From Lumbricus rubellus (lineage: Eukaryota; Annelida; Clitellata; Crassiclitellata; Lumbricidae), in contig OX243819.1 in the NCBI GenBank assembly GCA_945859605.1, forward strand, positions 8,616,060-8,680,059: a DNA stretch of 64,000 bases, given 5' to 3'. Shown here piece after piece: positions 1 to 11,150 of this stretch. Made by a program: the position numbers and the translations under genes. The notes below the pieces were generated by a model that had not been told where the DNA came from, ran no database searches, and saw only the letters and a list, made by a program, of their open reading frames with translations. The stretch's first letter is position 1, and each line of letters starts with the position of its first letter.

Positions 1-1797
1 TTTCTCATTCATAAACTATTATCTAGCACTCCATAGTTAAGCACGAAATCCCCCAATTACCCATCGCTCAACGCGGCCAATTCATTGAGACGATAGCTGA
101 CGATGGAGAACGAGAATGAGAAGAGGAACACGTTGAGAAAGATTTGGAGTAGGAGAGAAAAAGAAATGAAGGAAGATGAAACGAAAGGGAAGTTGACGAA
201 GCAAAAGAAGAAAAGGAATGATGCGACTGAGGAGGAAGAAGAAGGACAAGGAAGAGGACACCGTAGGACACACGCAGAAAGAAGTCAAATAGAAAGAATA
301 GGGAGAATAAAGACTGCGGTGGAAAAGGCGAAATAAACGGAGCAGAGACAGTGACACTGTAAAACTGTCAACCATTGTAGCCTATATAGGGCCTACGTAT
401 GAACGGCTGAGTGGAAGGCATTGAGCAGAAGAAGACTGAATGAAATAATTGTTTGGAAGGAATCGATTGGACGTCTGAAGTGTGACATGTGGATGAGAAA
501 AAGAATGACTGAACGGTTTAAGTCGACATTCCAATTCGGATTCAGTCCATCGAACATGACAGTCTTCTTCACCATAATTTGTTGCTTTCACTCACACTAT
601 GCAGGCAACGTGTAGGCTATTATGCAAAAATGCAAAATGCACCCGATAGGCTACATCAACAACGTTGAAGGCGACGACGATGATATAGGCGACTAATCTT
701 TTTCAAATGAGACAAATGCGAGTGACACACCGCACCCGCTTACATGTCGAAGCACATTAAAGTAGAAAAATTTAATGTGAACGCAACAACGTCATCGATG
801 GTCGGCAAAAAGTTTTTAATATCCTTTACTGGTGGAACAACTGAATGCTGTCTATAGGGTGTAAGTTATAGGCTAAGTGACTTTACAAGAGGTGGAAAAC
901 TGATCCTCAGGACCTGAGTGGCATTTAGCATTGCAGCACGAAACACACCCCCCCCCTGCAGTATTAGCCCCAGCAGCTAATTTCTTCATTGTTCGGGAAC
1001 ATCGTGGTAAAGAGCCATGGTCGAGGCATCAGATTCAACATATTTTATTCTAAGCTTAATTTAGTTTATACCCCGCAGTTGACTGATCGAGTCGATCATA
1101 ACTAACACGGGAGCCTCAAGGATCTGCGGCTCATTCAAACAGGCAGAGGGTGCTCAAAGACCTCATACTATCAGCTCATTGATAGATGAACACGGGCGCG
1201 AGGTACGCGGCCACACGGACGCTATGTAAAAGTTAAAAGTGTGGAGTAATGTAGTTTCAATTCCAGCGATCGTTGATTAGTTCGCTTCAGTGCTCGGGAA
1301 TTAGCGGATGCTCTGCGCTTGGCTTTTAGGTAGGCTAAAGCTAAAGAAATATGGAGTTTACAGTGATATGTTGATGATGAAAAAATACTATCCTAACAAT
1401 CATATGAATTGAGAGGAACACTAACAGAAAAATGAAGAATGGAACTTTAAAATGTATCCTTTTAATACATGTTGGATACAATTACAACGGAATACTCGTG
1501 CTAAAAATGTTTCTTCATATCTAAGACATGTGAATATTTTTATTTTCCTGTTTTTTCTGTTCTTGGCATGATTACTTCGTGGAACGCATAGCCATAGGCC
1601 CAACTGAAAGCTTAAAAATTTAACAAACACAGTCAAAACACAAGCCTCTTATAAACTGAAGAGAGAATTGTAGGCTACCGATTCTTCTAGGTATACATTT
1701 CGTATTTATTCAACGTCAAATACTTTCTTATCAAGTCATTTCGAATGAAACAATCGGATAAAATTCAAATCCTGTAAAATTTGTGACGGGCGCTAGA
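1..1797. other. non-coding stretch, no gene recognised
   Basis: No supported gene. The open frames at 103-336 (plus) and 82-375 (minus) come from a purine-rich stretch and have the biased composition expected of chance frames (Lys/Glu on one strand, Ser/Phe/Leu on the other). About 900-1230 shows a loose, gapped resemblance to about 7060-7400 (for example the word CATTCAAAC followed by similar spacing), too weak to name. Confidence 0.5.
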
Positions 1798-2100
1798 ACA
1801 AACCTAAAAAACTTTAAACAAACGAAATCGTTTAGATGTGTCAACAAAAAACTTTAGATAACAGGAAATCTATTAATAAATGCAAAACTTTAAATAAACG
1901 AAAAACTTCAACTAAACAATAATCTCTTTTAACTAAAGATTTTAGATAAACGAAAATCCTCAAATAAACGCAAATCTTTATATAAATTAAAATACTTGAA
2001 ACAAACGAAAATCTGTCAGTTAAAACTTTAGACAGATCAAAAAGTTAGATTGACGCAAACTTTAGACAGACGAAAACTTGAAATAAACGAAAAAGCTCAG
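1798..2100. repeat. degenerate A/T-rich minisatellite, about 20-bp period
   Basis: Imperfect tandem copies of a unit like AAACTTTAGATAAACGAAAA run through this stretch, with many substitutions and small indels. The decay suggests an old array. No coding frame. Confidence 0.6.
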
Positions 2101-2216
2101 CAAAAATAAACATCAAAGTCTGTGATCAAAGAAGCATGTCACACCGTAGCAACCATGCAGCAATTTTCATTGGCATAGTGGCTCTAAAGTGAAAACTTGA
2201 AACTTGGAACTTTTAA

Positions 2217-2644
2217 GGCGTAAAAAAAAAAGTGTTGTGTTTCCGGTAACGCGACCGACCCATTTTTAGGGTCGCGACCCAAATATTTTTGTAAAAAATT
2301 TTTATTAAAAAAAAAAAAATTTCTCAAAAATTTTTTTTTCAAAAAAAAATTTAATTTTTTTTCAAATTTTTTTTTTTTAGTATTGACATAACATAAGAGA
2401 CGTCAACAAAATGAAATTAATAGGACTGTTTCTAGAGCAGTTTTAGGTGCAGACAGTCGGGAAATAGGCAGTTTATACTTGCTTAGAACACGTACTTTGT
2501 TTCAGCGTGCAAAAAAGACTAGTGGGGTATACTTTTTCGGATAGTCACTGCATAAAAATATTTTACAAAATAAAAATATTTTCCGACCTACCTACCCAAT
2601 TTTTTTTAGCTCTGTTACCGGAAACACAACATATTTTTTTGGCC
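2217..2644. mobile_element. non-autonomous MITE, PIF/Harbinger-like, TAA target duplication
   Basis: Terminal inverted repeats start GGC and share the core TGTTGTGTTTCCGGTAAC at both ends (left arm about 2231-2249, right arm about 2610-2633 inverted). The element is flanked by TAA at 2214-2216 and 2645-2647, the 3-bp TWA-type duplication expected for PIF/Harbinger elements. The interior is A/T-rich with no coding frame. A second copy starts at 63941, again directly after TAA, and runs off the window, which supports both the boundary and the TSD. Superfamily is inferred from TSD and GGC ends only. Confidence 0.75.
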
Positions 2645-2647
2645 TAA

Positions 2648-3074
2648 CTAGGCTAATCGTTTCTGTGTTCTGGGAGAAAAAACTTCAAAGGTGGATTTCA
2701 AATAGTTCAAGATAGGCTATGCATCTTTATGCGGATTATCATCACAATATTGTCTTAAACACTCTTGCACAAATACTTCTAATTTTAAACATTATCATCA
2801 CACATTTACACGATCTTTGACAGCATAAAATATTGAATGACCTCTGTAATGTTGCTTTTCGTCTTGATTTGACTACATTGAGTATATTCTCTGCATAAAT
2901 GAAAGGTTTTTGTATAATTTCCGTTGTAAACAAGACTAAGAATTATTATTATGAATGTCACACATTATGCTGAACATCTTATGTGAAGTTCTTCCAAGTC
3001 ATATTTGTGTTATGCTTGATTCAATGCCTACACATAGCTATAGTTAATCCACATTCAAAATTTTTTCTCCAAAG
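2648..3074. other. non-coding stretch, no feature recognised
   Basis: A/T-rich sequence between the MITE and the decayed zinc-finger modules. Nothing recognisable. It may include 3' untranslated or downstream sequence of the zinc-finger gene. Confidence 0.4.
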
Positions 3075-3553
3075 TGGGTTTCAGATGCTAATAAAGTTCA
3101 TTCCTATGTGTGAAAGTTTTTTTCACATAGATCACACATGTATGACTCTCCCCTTAACATGAGTTCTCACATTGACTATGAGATTATCTCTTTGTGTATA
3201 TAGTTTGTGACAAATATTGCAGAATTATGGCTTTTCCCCAGTGTGGTTTTTGCAAGGTAATAATCAGATAATACTTTGATTAGGTTTTTCCGTCAGAAAC
3301 AACACATGTTCAGTTTATTTCCAGTGTGTGTTCTTATGTGGTCATCCAGTTGACTCTTCTGTGCAAATGCTTTATGACATAATGGCAGAGGTAAGGTTTA
3401 CTGCAGTGTGGCATTTTTTATGATAATTCAGACAAAACTTGAATGCAAAGGCTTCCTGATAAAGACTACACTTGTATGGTCTTCCTCAGTGTGTGTTCTT
3501 GTGTGGTAATCCAGAGGACACTTCCTTGCAAATGCTTTACAATATAAATTGCA
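3075..3553 (-). pseudogene. decayed C2H2 zinc-finger modules downstream of the intact gene
   Basis: Reading on past the stop codon of the zinc-finger gene gives recognisable finger remnants. Directly after the TAG comes CNLYCKAFA...LDYHTRTH, a finger whose cysteine spacing has become C-x3-C, then a frameshift. Around 3325-3395 another module reads LCHKAFAQKSQLDDHIRTHTG but lacks its first cysteine. More linker-like pieces occur near 3225-3250 and 3100-3170. The stop sits where a finger normally has the Lys before its first Cys (AAG to TAG would be a single change). The ancestral array was therefore longer, and its C-terminal fingers have been lost by a stop and then frameshifts. Confidence 0.8.
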
Positions 3554-5440
3554 CTAGTATGGGTTTTTTCCAGTGTGGGTTCTAAAGTGGGTTTCCAGTT
3601 GATTCTTCACTGCAAATGTTTTTTGGCATATATGGCACTTGTACAGTTTTTCTCCTCTGTGCGCTTTTTCATGATAATTCAGATGAGAACTCGATGCCAA
3701 GAATTTCTGACAAAAGCTACACTGGAATGGCTTTTCCCCAGTGTGGGTTCTTATGTGGCAATCCAGCTGACACTTCCATGCAAATGCCTTCTCACATAAA
3801 TTGCACTTGTATGGTTTTTCTCCAGTATGGCTTCTCATGTGTGAATCTAGGTGATTCTTCTGTGCAAATGCCTTGTAGCATAAATTGCACTTGTATAGTT
3901 TCTCTCCAGTGTGGGTTCTCAAATGGTATTTCATAGAATTTGTCTGTGTAAAAGCCTTTGGACATAAACTGCACTTGTAGGATTTCTCTCCATTGTGGAT
4001 TCTTGCATGTCGTCTCAGCAGTTCTTTTAATGTGAATGCTTTACTACAAAAATTGCACTTGTATGGTTTTTCTCCAGTGTGGGTTCTTACATGGCCATCC
4101 AGTTGAACCTTCCTTGCAAATGTTTTTTGACATAAATGACACATGTAAGGCTTTGCTCTGGTGTGCCATTTGTCATGATAATTCAGATGAGACTTCGATG
4201 TAAAGGCTTTCTGACAGAGGCTACAGATATATGGAGTTTCCCCAGTGTGAATTCTTATGTGGCAATCCAGTTGATGCTTGCTTGCAAATGTTTTGTCACA
4301 TAAATTGCACTTGTATAGTTTTTCTACAGTATGGGTTCTGATGTGGTAATCTAGACTATGCTTCGTTGCAAGTGGTTTGTGACATAAAACGCACATGTAT
4401 GGTTTTTCTCCAGTGTGGCTTCTTATGTGAGAATCCAGCTGATTTTTCAGTATATATGTTTTATGACATAAAGTGCACTTGTATGGCTTTTCTCCGGTGT
4501 GGGTTTTTATATGGTATTTCATAGAATTTGTCTGTGCAAAAGACTTTGGACATAAACTGCACTTGTATGGTTTCTCTAAAGTGTGTTTTCTTGTATGGCA
4601 TTTCAGCGATTCTATTAGTGTATATGCTTTATGACAAAAATTGCACTTGTATGGTTTTTCTCCAGTGTGGATTCTTACGTGGCTATCCAGTTGACGATTC
4701 CTTGCAAATGTTTTTTGACATAAATGACACATGTAAGGCTTTGCTCTGGTGTGCCATTTGTCATGATAATTCAGATGAGACTTCGATGTAAAGGCTTTCT
4801 GACAGAGGCTACAGATATATGGAGTTTCCCCAGTGTGAATTCTTATGTGGCGATCCAGTTGATACTTGCTTGCAAATGTTTTGTCACATGAATTACAATT
4901 GTATGGCTTTTCTCCAGTGTGTGTTTTCATATGGCATTTCATAGAATATGTCTGTGCAAAAGCCTTTCTACAAAAAGTGCATACGTATGGTTTTTCTCCG
5001 GTGTGTGTTCTTGCATGGCATTTCAGCATACCGTTCAGCGCAAACGCCTTGTGACATAAATTGCACACATATGGTTTTTCCCCAGTGTGTTTTTTAATGT
5101 GGTTATCTAGGTGATTCTTATACGCATATGCTCTGTGACAAAAATTACACTTATAGAGCTTTTCTCCTGTGTGGGTTCTGATATGGCATCTCAAAGAATA
5201 TGTTCGTGCAAAAACCTTTGGACATAAAGTGCACTCATATGGTTTCTCTCCAGTATGGATTCTTACATGGCGTTTCAGTGATTCTTTTAATGCATAAGCT
5301 TTACAACAAAAATTGCACTTGTATGGTTTTTCTCCATCATGATTTCTTGAATGGATTTTGAGATCATAACTTCGCACAAATGATCTGTTACAAAATTCAC
5401 AGTTGAATTGTTTCTGGTCGCAATGAGAGCTTGTTGCCAT
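3554..5440 (-). CDS. poly-C2H2 zinc-finger protein, 22 tandem fingers
   Basis: Likely a nuclear DNA-binding protein. After a 12-residue leader (MATSSHCDQKQF) the protein is 22 consecutive 28-residue C2H2 fingers (C-x2-C-x12-H-x3-H) with no other domain; 12 + 22x28 accounts for all 628 residues. Linkers are mostly HTGEKPY, with variants such as HTRAKPY, HTVEKLY and HRGEKLY. No KRAB, SCAN, BTB or ZAD domain is visible. A seven-finger block is duplicated: fingers 7-13 match 14-20, and fingers 8 and 15 are identical over 28 residues. I chose the ATG at 5440; the frame stays open upstream to a stop at 5465-5467, and a GTG at 5446 is unlikely as a eukaryotic start. An upstream exon joined at an acceptor AG just before the ATG is possible. 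Target sequence and regulation cannot be read from the DNA. Decayed extra fingers lie 3' of the stop. Confidence 0.9.
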   Translation of the reverse strand: MATSSHCDQKQFNCEFCNRSFVRSYDLKIHSRNHDGEKPYKCNFCCKAYALKESLKRHVRIHTGEKPYECTLCPKVFARTYSLRCHIRTHTGEKLYKCNFCHRAYAYKNHLDNHIKKHTGEKPYVCNLCHKAFALNGMLKCHARTHTGEKPYVCTFCRKAFAQTYSMKCHMKTHTGEKPYNCNSCDKTFASKYQLDRHIRIHTGETPYICSLCQKAFTSKSHLNYHDKWHTRAKPYMCHLCQKTFARNRQLDSHVRIHTGEKPYKCNFCHKAYTLIESLKCHTRKHTLEKPYKCSLCPKSFAQTNSMKYHIKTHTGEKPYKCTLCHKTYILKNQLDSHIRSHTGEKPYMCVLCHKPLATKHSLDYHIRTHTVEKLYKCNLCDKTFASKHQLDCHIRIHTGETPYICSLCQKAFTSKSHLNYHDKWHTRAKPYMCHLCQKTFARKVQLDGHVRTHTGEKPYKCNFCSKAFTLKELLRRHARIHNGEKSYKCSLCPKAFTQTNSMKYHLRTHTGEKLYKCNLCYKAFAQKNHLDSHMRSHTGEKPYKCNLCEKAFAWKCQLDCHIRTHTGEKPFQCSFCQKFLASSSHLNYHEKAHRGEKLYKCHICQKTFAVKNQLETHFRTHTGKNPY

Positions 5441-5712
5441 GTCCACATCTTCAACAGAGTATAATTATTATATTAAAGACAAAATTAAACTGGTCTTCTG
5501 CTTTAACCTACAATACTGGTAATGTCCTTAACTTCAGTTACCTCATTATCCTTCAACTCTAAGACCACGACTTTTTTATTCCACCATCCCATTGTCTCCT
5601 GGTAAGTCCATTGTTCTCACCCAAAATGAGTCAGTATTGCAGTTTGTCAGCATGCAGCATTGCAGCTAGTAGGGTAATACCTTTGCCCACCTTGCCTACA
5701 ACTACATCATTT

Positions 5713-5776
5713 TGAGCGCCTCTGAGTAGAGATCTTGAAGGAGCACCATATAAATTTATGTGATTGATTGATTGAT
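5713..5776 (+). mobile_element. 3' terminus of a LINE/SINE with (ATTG)n tail
   Basis: The sequence GAGCGCCTCTGAGTAGAG, then GAGCACCATATAAATTT, then ATTGATTGATTG matches the 3' ends seen at 19.5, 23.86 and 27.39 kb, which follow reverse-transcriptase C-terminal coding remnants. Here no coding remnant is clear upstream, so this is a severely truncated copy or a SINE sharing the tail. Confidence 0.6.
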
Positions 5777-7806
5777 ACATCCGTCTTCATTCTTATCTTC
5801 TTCTTCTTCCTGCTATCACTTCTCCAAGAAGAAAAAAGTAGGGCAAAAAACACTACTACACATCTTCAAAGCTGACCTCGAAACTTTTTGCATCTCATTA
5901 TGCTTAAAAAACAACCAAATAAAAATCAAATGAAATTACATGTAGAAATCTATAAACAAATTTATAGAAAAGTAGGCATTCCCACTATTATATTAGAATA
6001 GTAGGAATTGCCTACTATTCTAATAGAATAGTTAGGCAATTCTGCTATTTTATTAGAATAGTATATAATAATTATAGGCAATCCTTTAGTGTATTTTATT
6101 CTTGTTTCCTCCAGTAAAAATTAATAGCATAAGCCTAATTAATTATTTCAATATATTTTTAGCGACCAGTCTTTACCCTAGCCATCTATAGGGAAAGTTC
6201 CCCCACAAATGACTTTCCAATCCAGAAAAATTAAACAAAATGATAACAGTTTTGAATTGCTGTTTACATTTTTATATTATCTGAATTGTTAAAATATTCT
6301 GTGATAATATTTATTATTATAATGATTATAATGTTATCATTAATTCTAATACTGAAATCATAAGACTCTTATCACATTACAATGAGCATAATTTACTGTT
6401 AATAATTACAAGTACAAATATTTTTTACAGCTAAAATGGCTTATTCAAATACAAGCAAGTACATGCACACATCTGCAAGTATTCACTATTATAATAGTCC
6501 ATTGAACCTCAGACCCATGCCAGTTCAGTTTTATGAACAATGAAAAACCACTCAGATTGCAACATAGTAGTAACTCAATACATAAACAAAGTAGCATTTA
6601 TAGTACTTTGGGAAATTTGTGGCCTATAATATAAGCAAACAATCTACACACTTTGCAAACTAGTATGTTTTGGAGACCCACTTGCTTTTGGGATAATAGA
6701 GTAATTTTGATAAAGACAACAGCTTAAAATGCTACTAATATGGAAATTCAAAAAGAAATCAAAATCATTATTTATAAGTATATTTAAAGAAGGCTTAGAC
6801 CACTCTTACTAGCCCTCTAAAAATAAGGAATATTGTGCAGATGACAGCTTAAAAATAGTTAAAATGCAACCAATACAATATGGAAATTCAAAAAGGAATA
6901 ATTAAATGATGCAAGCATATAATTTGTTTGCCTAATTATTGAAGCCTTACATCACTCCTGTCAACACTGAAAAAGTGACTGTAGCAATTTCGTCAAGACG
7001 ACCGTGACGACGGCTTCAAATGTTACCGCTACAATGTGGAAACACACAATAAAATTCTGGTGAGGAGGCACAACCCATCCTCAGGTAATCCTTCGAACAC
7101 AATGTTTAATTACTAACATCAATTCAGCTTCTAGGGTTCTAGGCCATACCCGCCAGATAAAAAAACCAACATAATGCGCTTAAACAGGAGTATAGGCTAC
7201 ATTCCACGGGAACCTAAATGGCGTGGCGCCCATTCAAACGGACGAGCGGTGGTGAAGGATCTCACTCGATCAAATTCATTGAAACATTTATTCAGCGTTT
7301 AATGCAGTAATAAACTAAGCTAAAAACGCAGTTTAACCCGCTTAACAGAATAGCATTATTATAATTATGCTTAAAAGTTAAGCCTACTTGTAAATTAATG
7401 GCAGAAAAGAATACTCTCAGACTAGAAAAATGGCGTCGAATATAAAGAACAGAAAGCAGCAAGATTTGGATGATACACTTCCTGAATGTGGCGCAAGATG
7501 AACTTCGTTCTCCAGCTAATTAGGCCAATGCTCGAAAACATAATAATTATTATCATTGTCATTCAGCGAAGTAGCCTACAATAATTTACGACGCGTTTTT
7601 CTGTGGCGAAAAATTGGAGTTTTCGATCCATTTTATATCAGAAACATTATGATTTAAATTTCTTTTGACTTAAAAAATAAGTCCACTCCCTAGGCCTATA
7701 AACAGCAAGCTTCGTCAACAGGCCTAAATCATTTTTTCCTCTCACAGCTCATTCTCCTTAGTATTAAACGGACTCCCTCCAAGCTATAGGTCTATGCTTA
7801 ATAGGT
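5777..7806. other. A/T-rich non-coding stretch, no gene recognised
   Basis: No supported coding region. It contains a perfect hairpin at 5992-6024 (14-bp arms, 5-nt loop) inside a short AATAGTAGGAATTG-type repeat. The rest shows no recognisable features. Upstream sequence or an unseen 5' exon of the zinc-finger gene could lie here. Confidence 0.4.
5992..6024. repeat. perfect inverted repeat, 14-bp arms
   Basis: Arms ATTAGAATAGTAGG (5992-6005) and its exact complement (6011-6024) flank AATTG. Related half-copies follow to about 6062, so this may be the core of a small decayed palindromic element. Confidence 0.7.
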
Positions 7807-7814
7807 CTAGTGGT

Positions 7815-7980
7815 CATGGGCGGAGTTTGGTTTCCGTTCTTAGGGGGGCTAACCCCGAGTCTGGGCCTTCTGGAGGGGCTAACCCCGAAAAAGTGTTCCA
7901 TTTTTATGGTTAAAAAGTTGAATCTGGGCCTTCTTGGGAGGGCTTAGCCCCCCCCTAGCCTCTGATAAACTCCGCCCATG
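7815..7980. mobile_element. 166-bp MITE with 14-bp perfect TIRs and 8-bp TSD
   Basis: TIRs CATGGGCGGAGTTT (7815-7828) and its exact complement (7967-7980). The flanking 8-bp duplication CTAGTGGT is perfect (7807-7814 and 7981-7988). Inside are two direct copies of GGGGCTAACCCCGA (7845-7858, 7875-7888) and two of CTGGGCCTTCT. An 8-bp TSD points to a hAT-like transposase acting in trans; the termini are not a hAT type I can name. Confidence 0.88.
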
Positions 7981-7988
7981 CTAGTGGT

Positions 7989-8632
7989 AGTAGCAATAAT
8001 TATGAGCAGCAGCCTAGCCTACCGTTTTCCCTTAGGCCTATGCTCGACCAGCGTAGTTGTGTGCTTTTTCTTCAGTTCCCCGTCTTGTATACCGTGCAAT
8101 GTTAGCCATGTAGGCTACACCTATCGAATCATAATGCAGGCCCATCTAAAAATTTACAGAGCACCTCTCGCAGAATTGACTATTCAGAGGCGCTTTCAGC
8201 ACAGAAGCTATACTGGGAGGATGGCGAAGAGAGCGAGAGGATGAAGGAAAGAGTCCAGACAAGAGTTTCTAGTATTTGCATTATTTTTATTATAGGCTAA
8301 GCCTTGCCGGCAGGGTGGTCGAGCACATTTGAACCAACTTCCCCCCCAGCGCCGCTACTGGTAGCAGGAGATTCAATAGGCCTATAGTTTTTACTATGTT
8401 CCTGTTAGAAAACTCGTTGATCATTTCAAATGAATTAGGGACTAAATTCCTTATCAGTTTGTAAAATTAGGATGAAAACGCGATCAAGTCTGTCAACGAA
8501 CGTTACCCTATTGCGTCACAAATGACAGAAAAATATGATAGGCTACGGCTGTCCCAAGTAGGCCTTATAGGCCTATAATTAAAATTTAACCTAGTTCCAG
8601 TAGGCCTACAACTTTTTCAGAGCAAATAGGCC

Positions 8633-8667
<35 letters not shown>

Positions 8668-10088
8668 GTGCTCTGCCCGTAGGCAGGTTCATTGGCTTTA
8701 CGCCCCTGGGGATGAGATGAGTGAGGTGGTTTCCCGTTGCCTTCCCCACAGACAATGATGGGTAAGCAACTTTCCCGAGGTCGCTCCGCAGGAGCTTGCA
8801 CCCCTGCGTCCCACACGTGATAGCCCGAGATAATCTAAATCTCTGAATGTCAACACCCAGCCCGGGGTTCCGCAGTTCGTTGCAACCAACAGACGAATGC
8901 CGTTCGCGCTTACCGGTGTTACGGTGTAGCTAACGAGGCTATTCAAATAGGCCTACTAGGATGAAAATAATATATTTAATTTGATGCATAAAGTATAAAT
9001 AAATTCCAAAAATTGGCGGAGTTATAGGCCTATGCCCGTAAAGTTGGTTAATTTTTGCTGGTCCACCCTGTATACTTTATAGGCTATGCAAAATTCTCGT
9101 GGGTCTATATAGTACATTAGTACAGTGTTTTGCATGTCTGATATGCAAAATGTAGCCTATGTTCTATTTTAGGTTTATAAGCCTATACAAAGCCCTGGTT
9201 GCTGCAGTGTTCTGTATTTATCTATGATGGAGATCATTAGGCTATTCTTGCATGCTATGTAGGCCGATGCAAGTGTAGGCTTAGGCCTACATACATGCAG
9301 AAGAGTTAAGAGTTAGGCTATAGGCTACATCATTTCACCTCAGTTTATTTTTGCTGCCACTGGTATCACCGTGTTTCTTTTATGCTGATTAGTCCTACGC
9401 CTACTATTAAAAGAATGACGAGCAGTCCCTTCAAAGAATCGCAGGGAAGCCAGTGCCATCTATAGTAACAGGAAGCCACTACTAACATAGCAGCCTACGT
9501 GTATCGCATTACAGAAGAAGCCATATTGCTGACGTTAATGACAATAAGGACTCTTAGGTATTTTTTTCAACCAAGGCATCATTCGGATTAGAATGGTCTT
9601 AGTAAAATGCAGGTATGCCCTATTAACAAAAGCCGGAACAATGGTTATTATTTTGCTGCAATCAAGTGCAACATGGACCACAGAGGAACTGGCTTAAAAG
9701 CCTATTCCTGGCAAACACATATTGTCTTGAAGAGACTCAGGTGACCGCATGCAGTGAAGAGCTGATACGTGTCTTTTATCAATGTAAATTGACCAAAAAT
9801 ATATTTAGTTGCACAAGAAGCTAGAATATGTGGAGCAGTTCAGACTGTTGTCATGGACAAAACGGAATTGCCTATAATTATAAGAATGTTGTTTAGCCTA
9901 TACGTAACAAGTAGGCCTAAAGAAAATCCACACGCTCCAATAAAAAATGATCTCATTGTAAAAATGATAAAATCCAAATTGGTCAGTATGGGGTGTGTGG
10001 GATAGCCTAATACGATGGAAAATGAGAGGAATAGTCTCTTTGGATGAGAAAAAATCCATCCAAATGAAGTGGACGCACGGACGGAAAG
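7989..10088. other. non-coding, rich in TAGGCCTA palindromes
   Basis: No gene. TAGGCCTA or TAGGCCTG words recur at about 8031, 8380, 8570, 8602, 8627, 8950, 9023, 9280 and 9912. A (GAT)n run lies at 8633-8666, followed to about 8945 by G/C-richer sequence with the look of an unidentified interspersed repeat. At about 9060-9072 the words CCACCCTGTATAC resemble an isolated mariner-type terminus with no partner found. Confidence 0.4.
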
Positions 10089-10209
10089 ACGGTTGGATGG
10101 ATGGATGGATGGATGGATGGACGGATGGTTGGATGGATGGATGGATCATGGATGAACGGAAGGACGGACGGCCGGAAGGATGGATGGACGGGTGGCGGAC
10201 GGATGGATA
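10089..10209. repeat. (GGAT)n/(GGAC)n microsatellite
   Basis: Tandem GGAT with GGAC and GGTT interruptions. The open frames here read Asp-Gly-Trp-Met or Ile-His-Pro-Ser and are translation artefacts. Confidence 0.9.
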
Positions 10210-10332
10210 AACGGATGACAGCGTCTATGCGAGGTTGAACAAAACAAAAGTTTTCGTCGTCATGATGCAACTGACCATTTCTAATTATTGTTCGGACTCA
10301 TGCACGACGCGCGTCTGCTTGTTGCTGTTCAA

Positions 10333-10412
10333 CCCTTTCCCCACCAACGTGTAGACGGTGTAGTAAATGCTATGTGATATCCTATGACAATGCCACGTTG
10401 GTCGGTAGAGGG
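10333..10412. mobile_element. 80-bp piggyBac-like MITE
   Basis: Inverted ends CCCT(T/C)T.CC.ACCAACGTG (left from 10333, right inverted ending 10412) lie next to TCAA on the left (10329-10332) and TTAA on the right (10413-10416). TTAA targets with CCC-starting TIRs are diagnostic of piggyBac; the left target would have one substitution. With arms of about 24 bp the element is little more than a hairpin. Confidence 0.6.
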
Positions 10413-10416
10413 TTAA

Positions 10417-11150
10417 CGACACCGTATCATATCAAGGATAACTAGACAGAAAGTGTTGTTCTCCTCCATTCTCCATGCTTGGTAATGGCGCTGCCAAAAG
10501 CACGACTCGCCAAACGCAACGCAACTTAAGTACACCTGGGCATACAGGTAGCCTACGTACATGTAGCTCCATAAGCAGATGCATACATGTACCAGTACCT
10601 GCTCTATACATGCACATGTAATAATGTATGTATTGTACATGCGCATGTATGCCTGTCAAGTGCTGCGAAAATGGCTATTTTGGAACGAGAAATTGCATTA
10701 TAATAACGGATTGTCAGGTTTCACAGCGTATATCGCATTTCCTCATGATGGGCACACATAGTTTTGCTGTAAAAGGAAGTCGGTTAATATGGAAATGCCA
10801 ATGGAGGAAGGAAAAAACCACCGGATGATCTGGATGGGAATAATAGGATGGATAATAGGATGAAAAATTAGAGAAATAGTGTCTGTGAATAAGCTCGTCG
10901 AAGTGAGATGGATGGACTGATAGACGGATGGATGGAGATGGATTGAGACAAGGTTCTGACATAGCGGGTTTAGTTAGAAGCTAACTTCTGCTCTTGTTTT
11001 TTGTTTTTCATATGACCATCAGTTTCGTAATAATATTATGCAGAGCTGGCTGTCAAAAGTTACACGAGACAATGAAACGCGGTTTTAAAGCGAGATAAGC
11101 TCGTTGCACTGACCTAAAAATAGTTTCGTCAAGAGGCCAGAGGGGTCAAT
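10417..11150. other. non-coding stretch, no gene recognised
   Basis: It contains a short ACATGTAC/TGCATGT-rich patch at 10555-10650 and diverged GGAT words at 10830-10945. No supported gene. Confidence 0.4.

Noticed and set aside
7060..7400. Paralogous promoter-like pair with 900-1230
   Set aside because: Similarity is patchy and gapped; I could not establish it without an alignment.
8667..8945. Named SINE or coding exon
   Set aside because: It looks like an interspersed repeat, but no pol III boxes, TIR, TSD or coding motif could be found.
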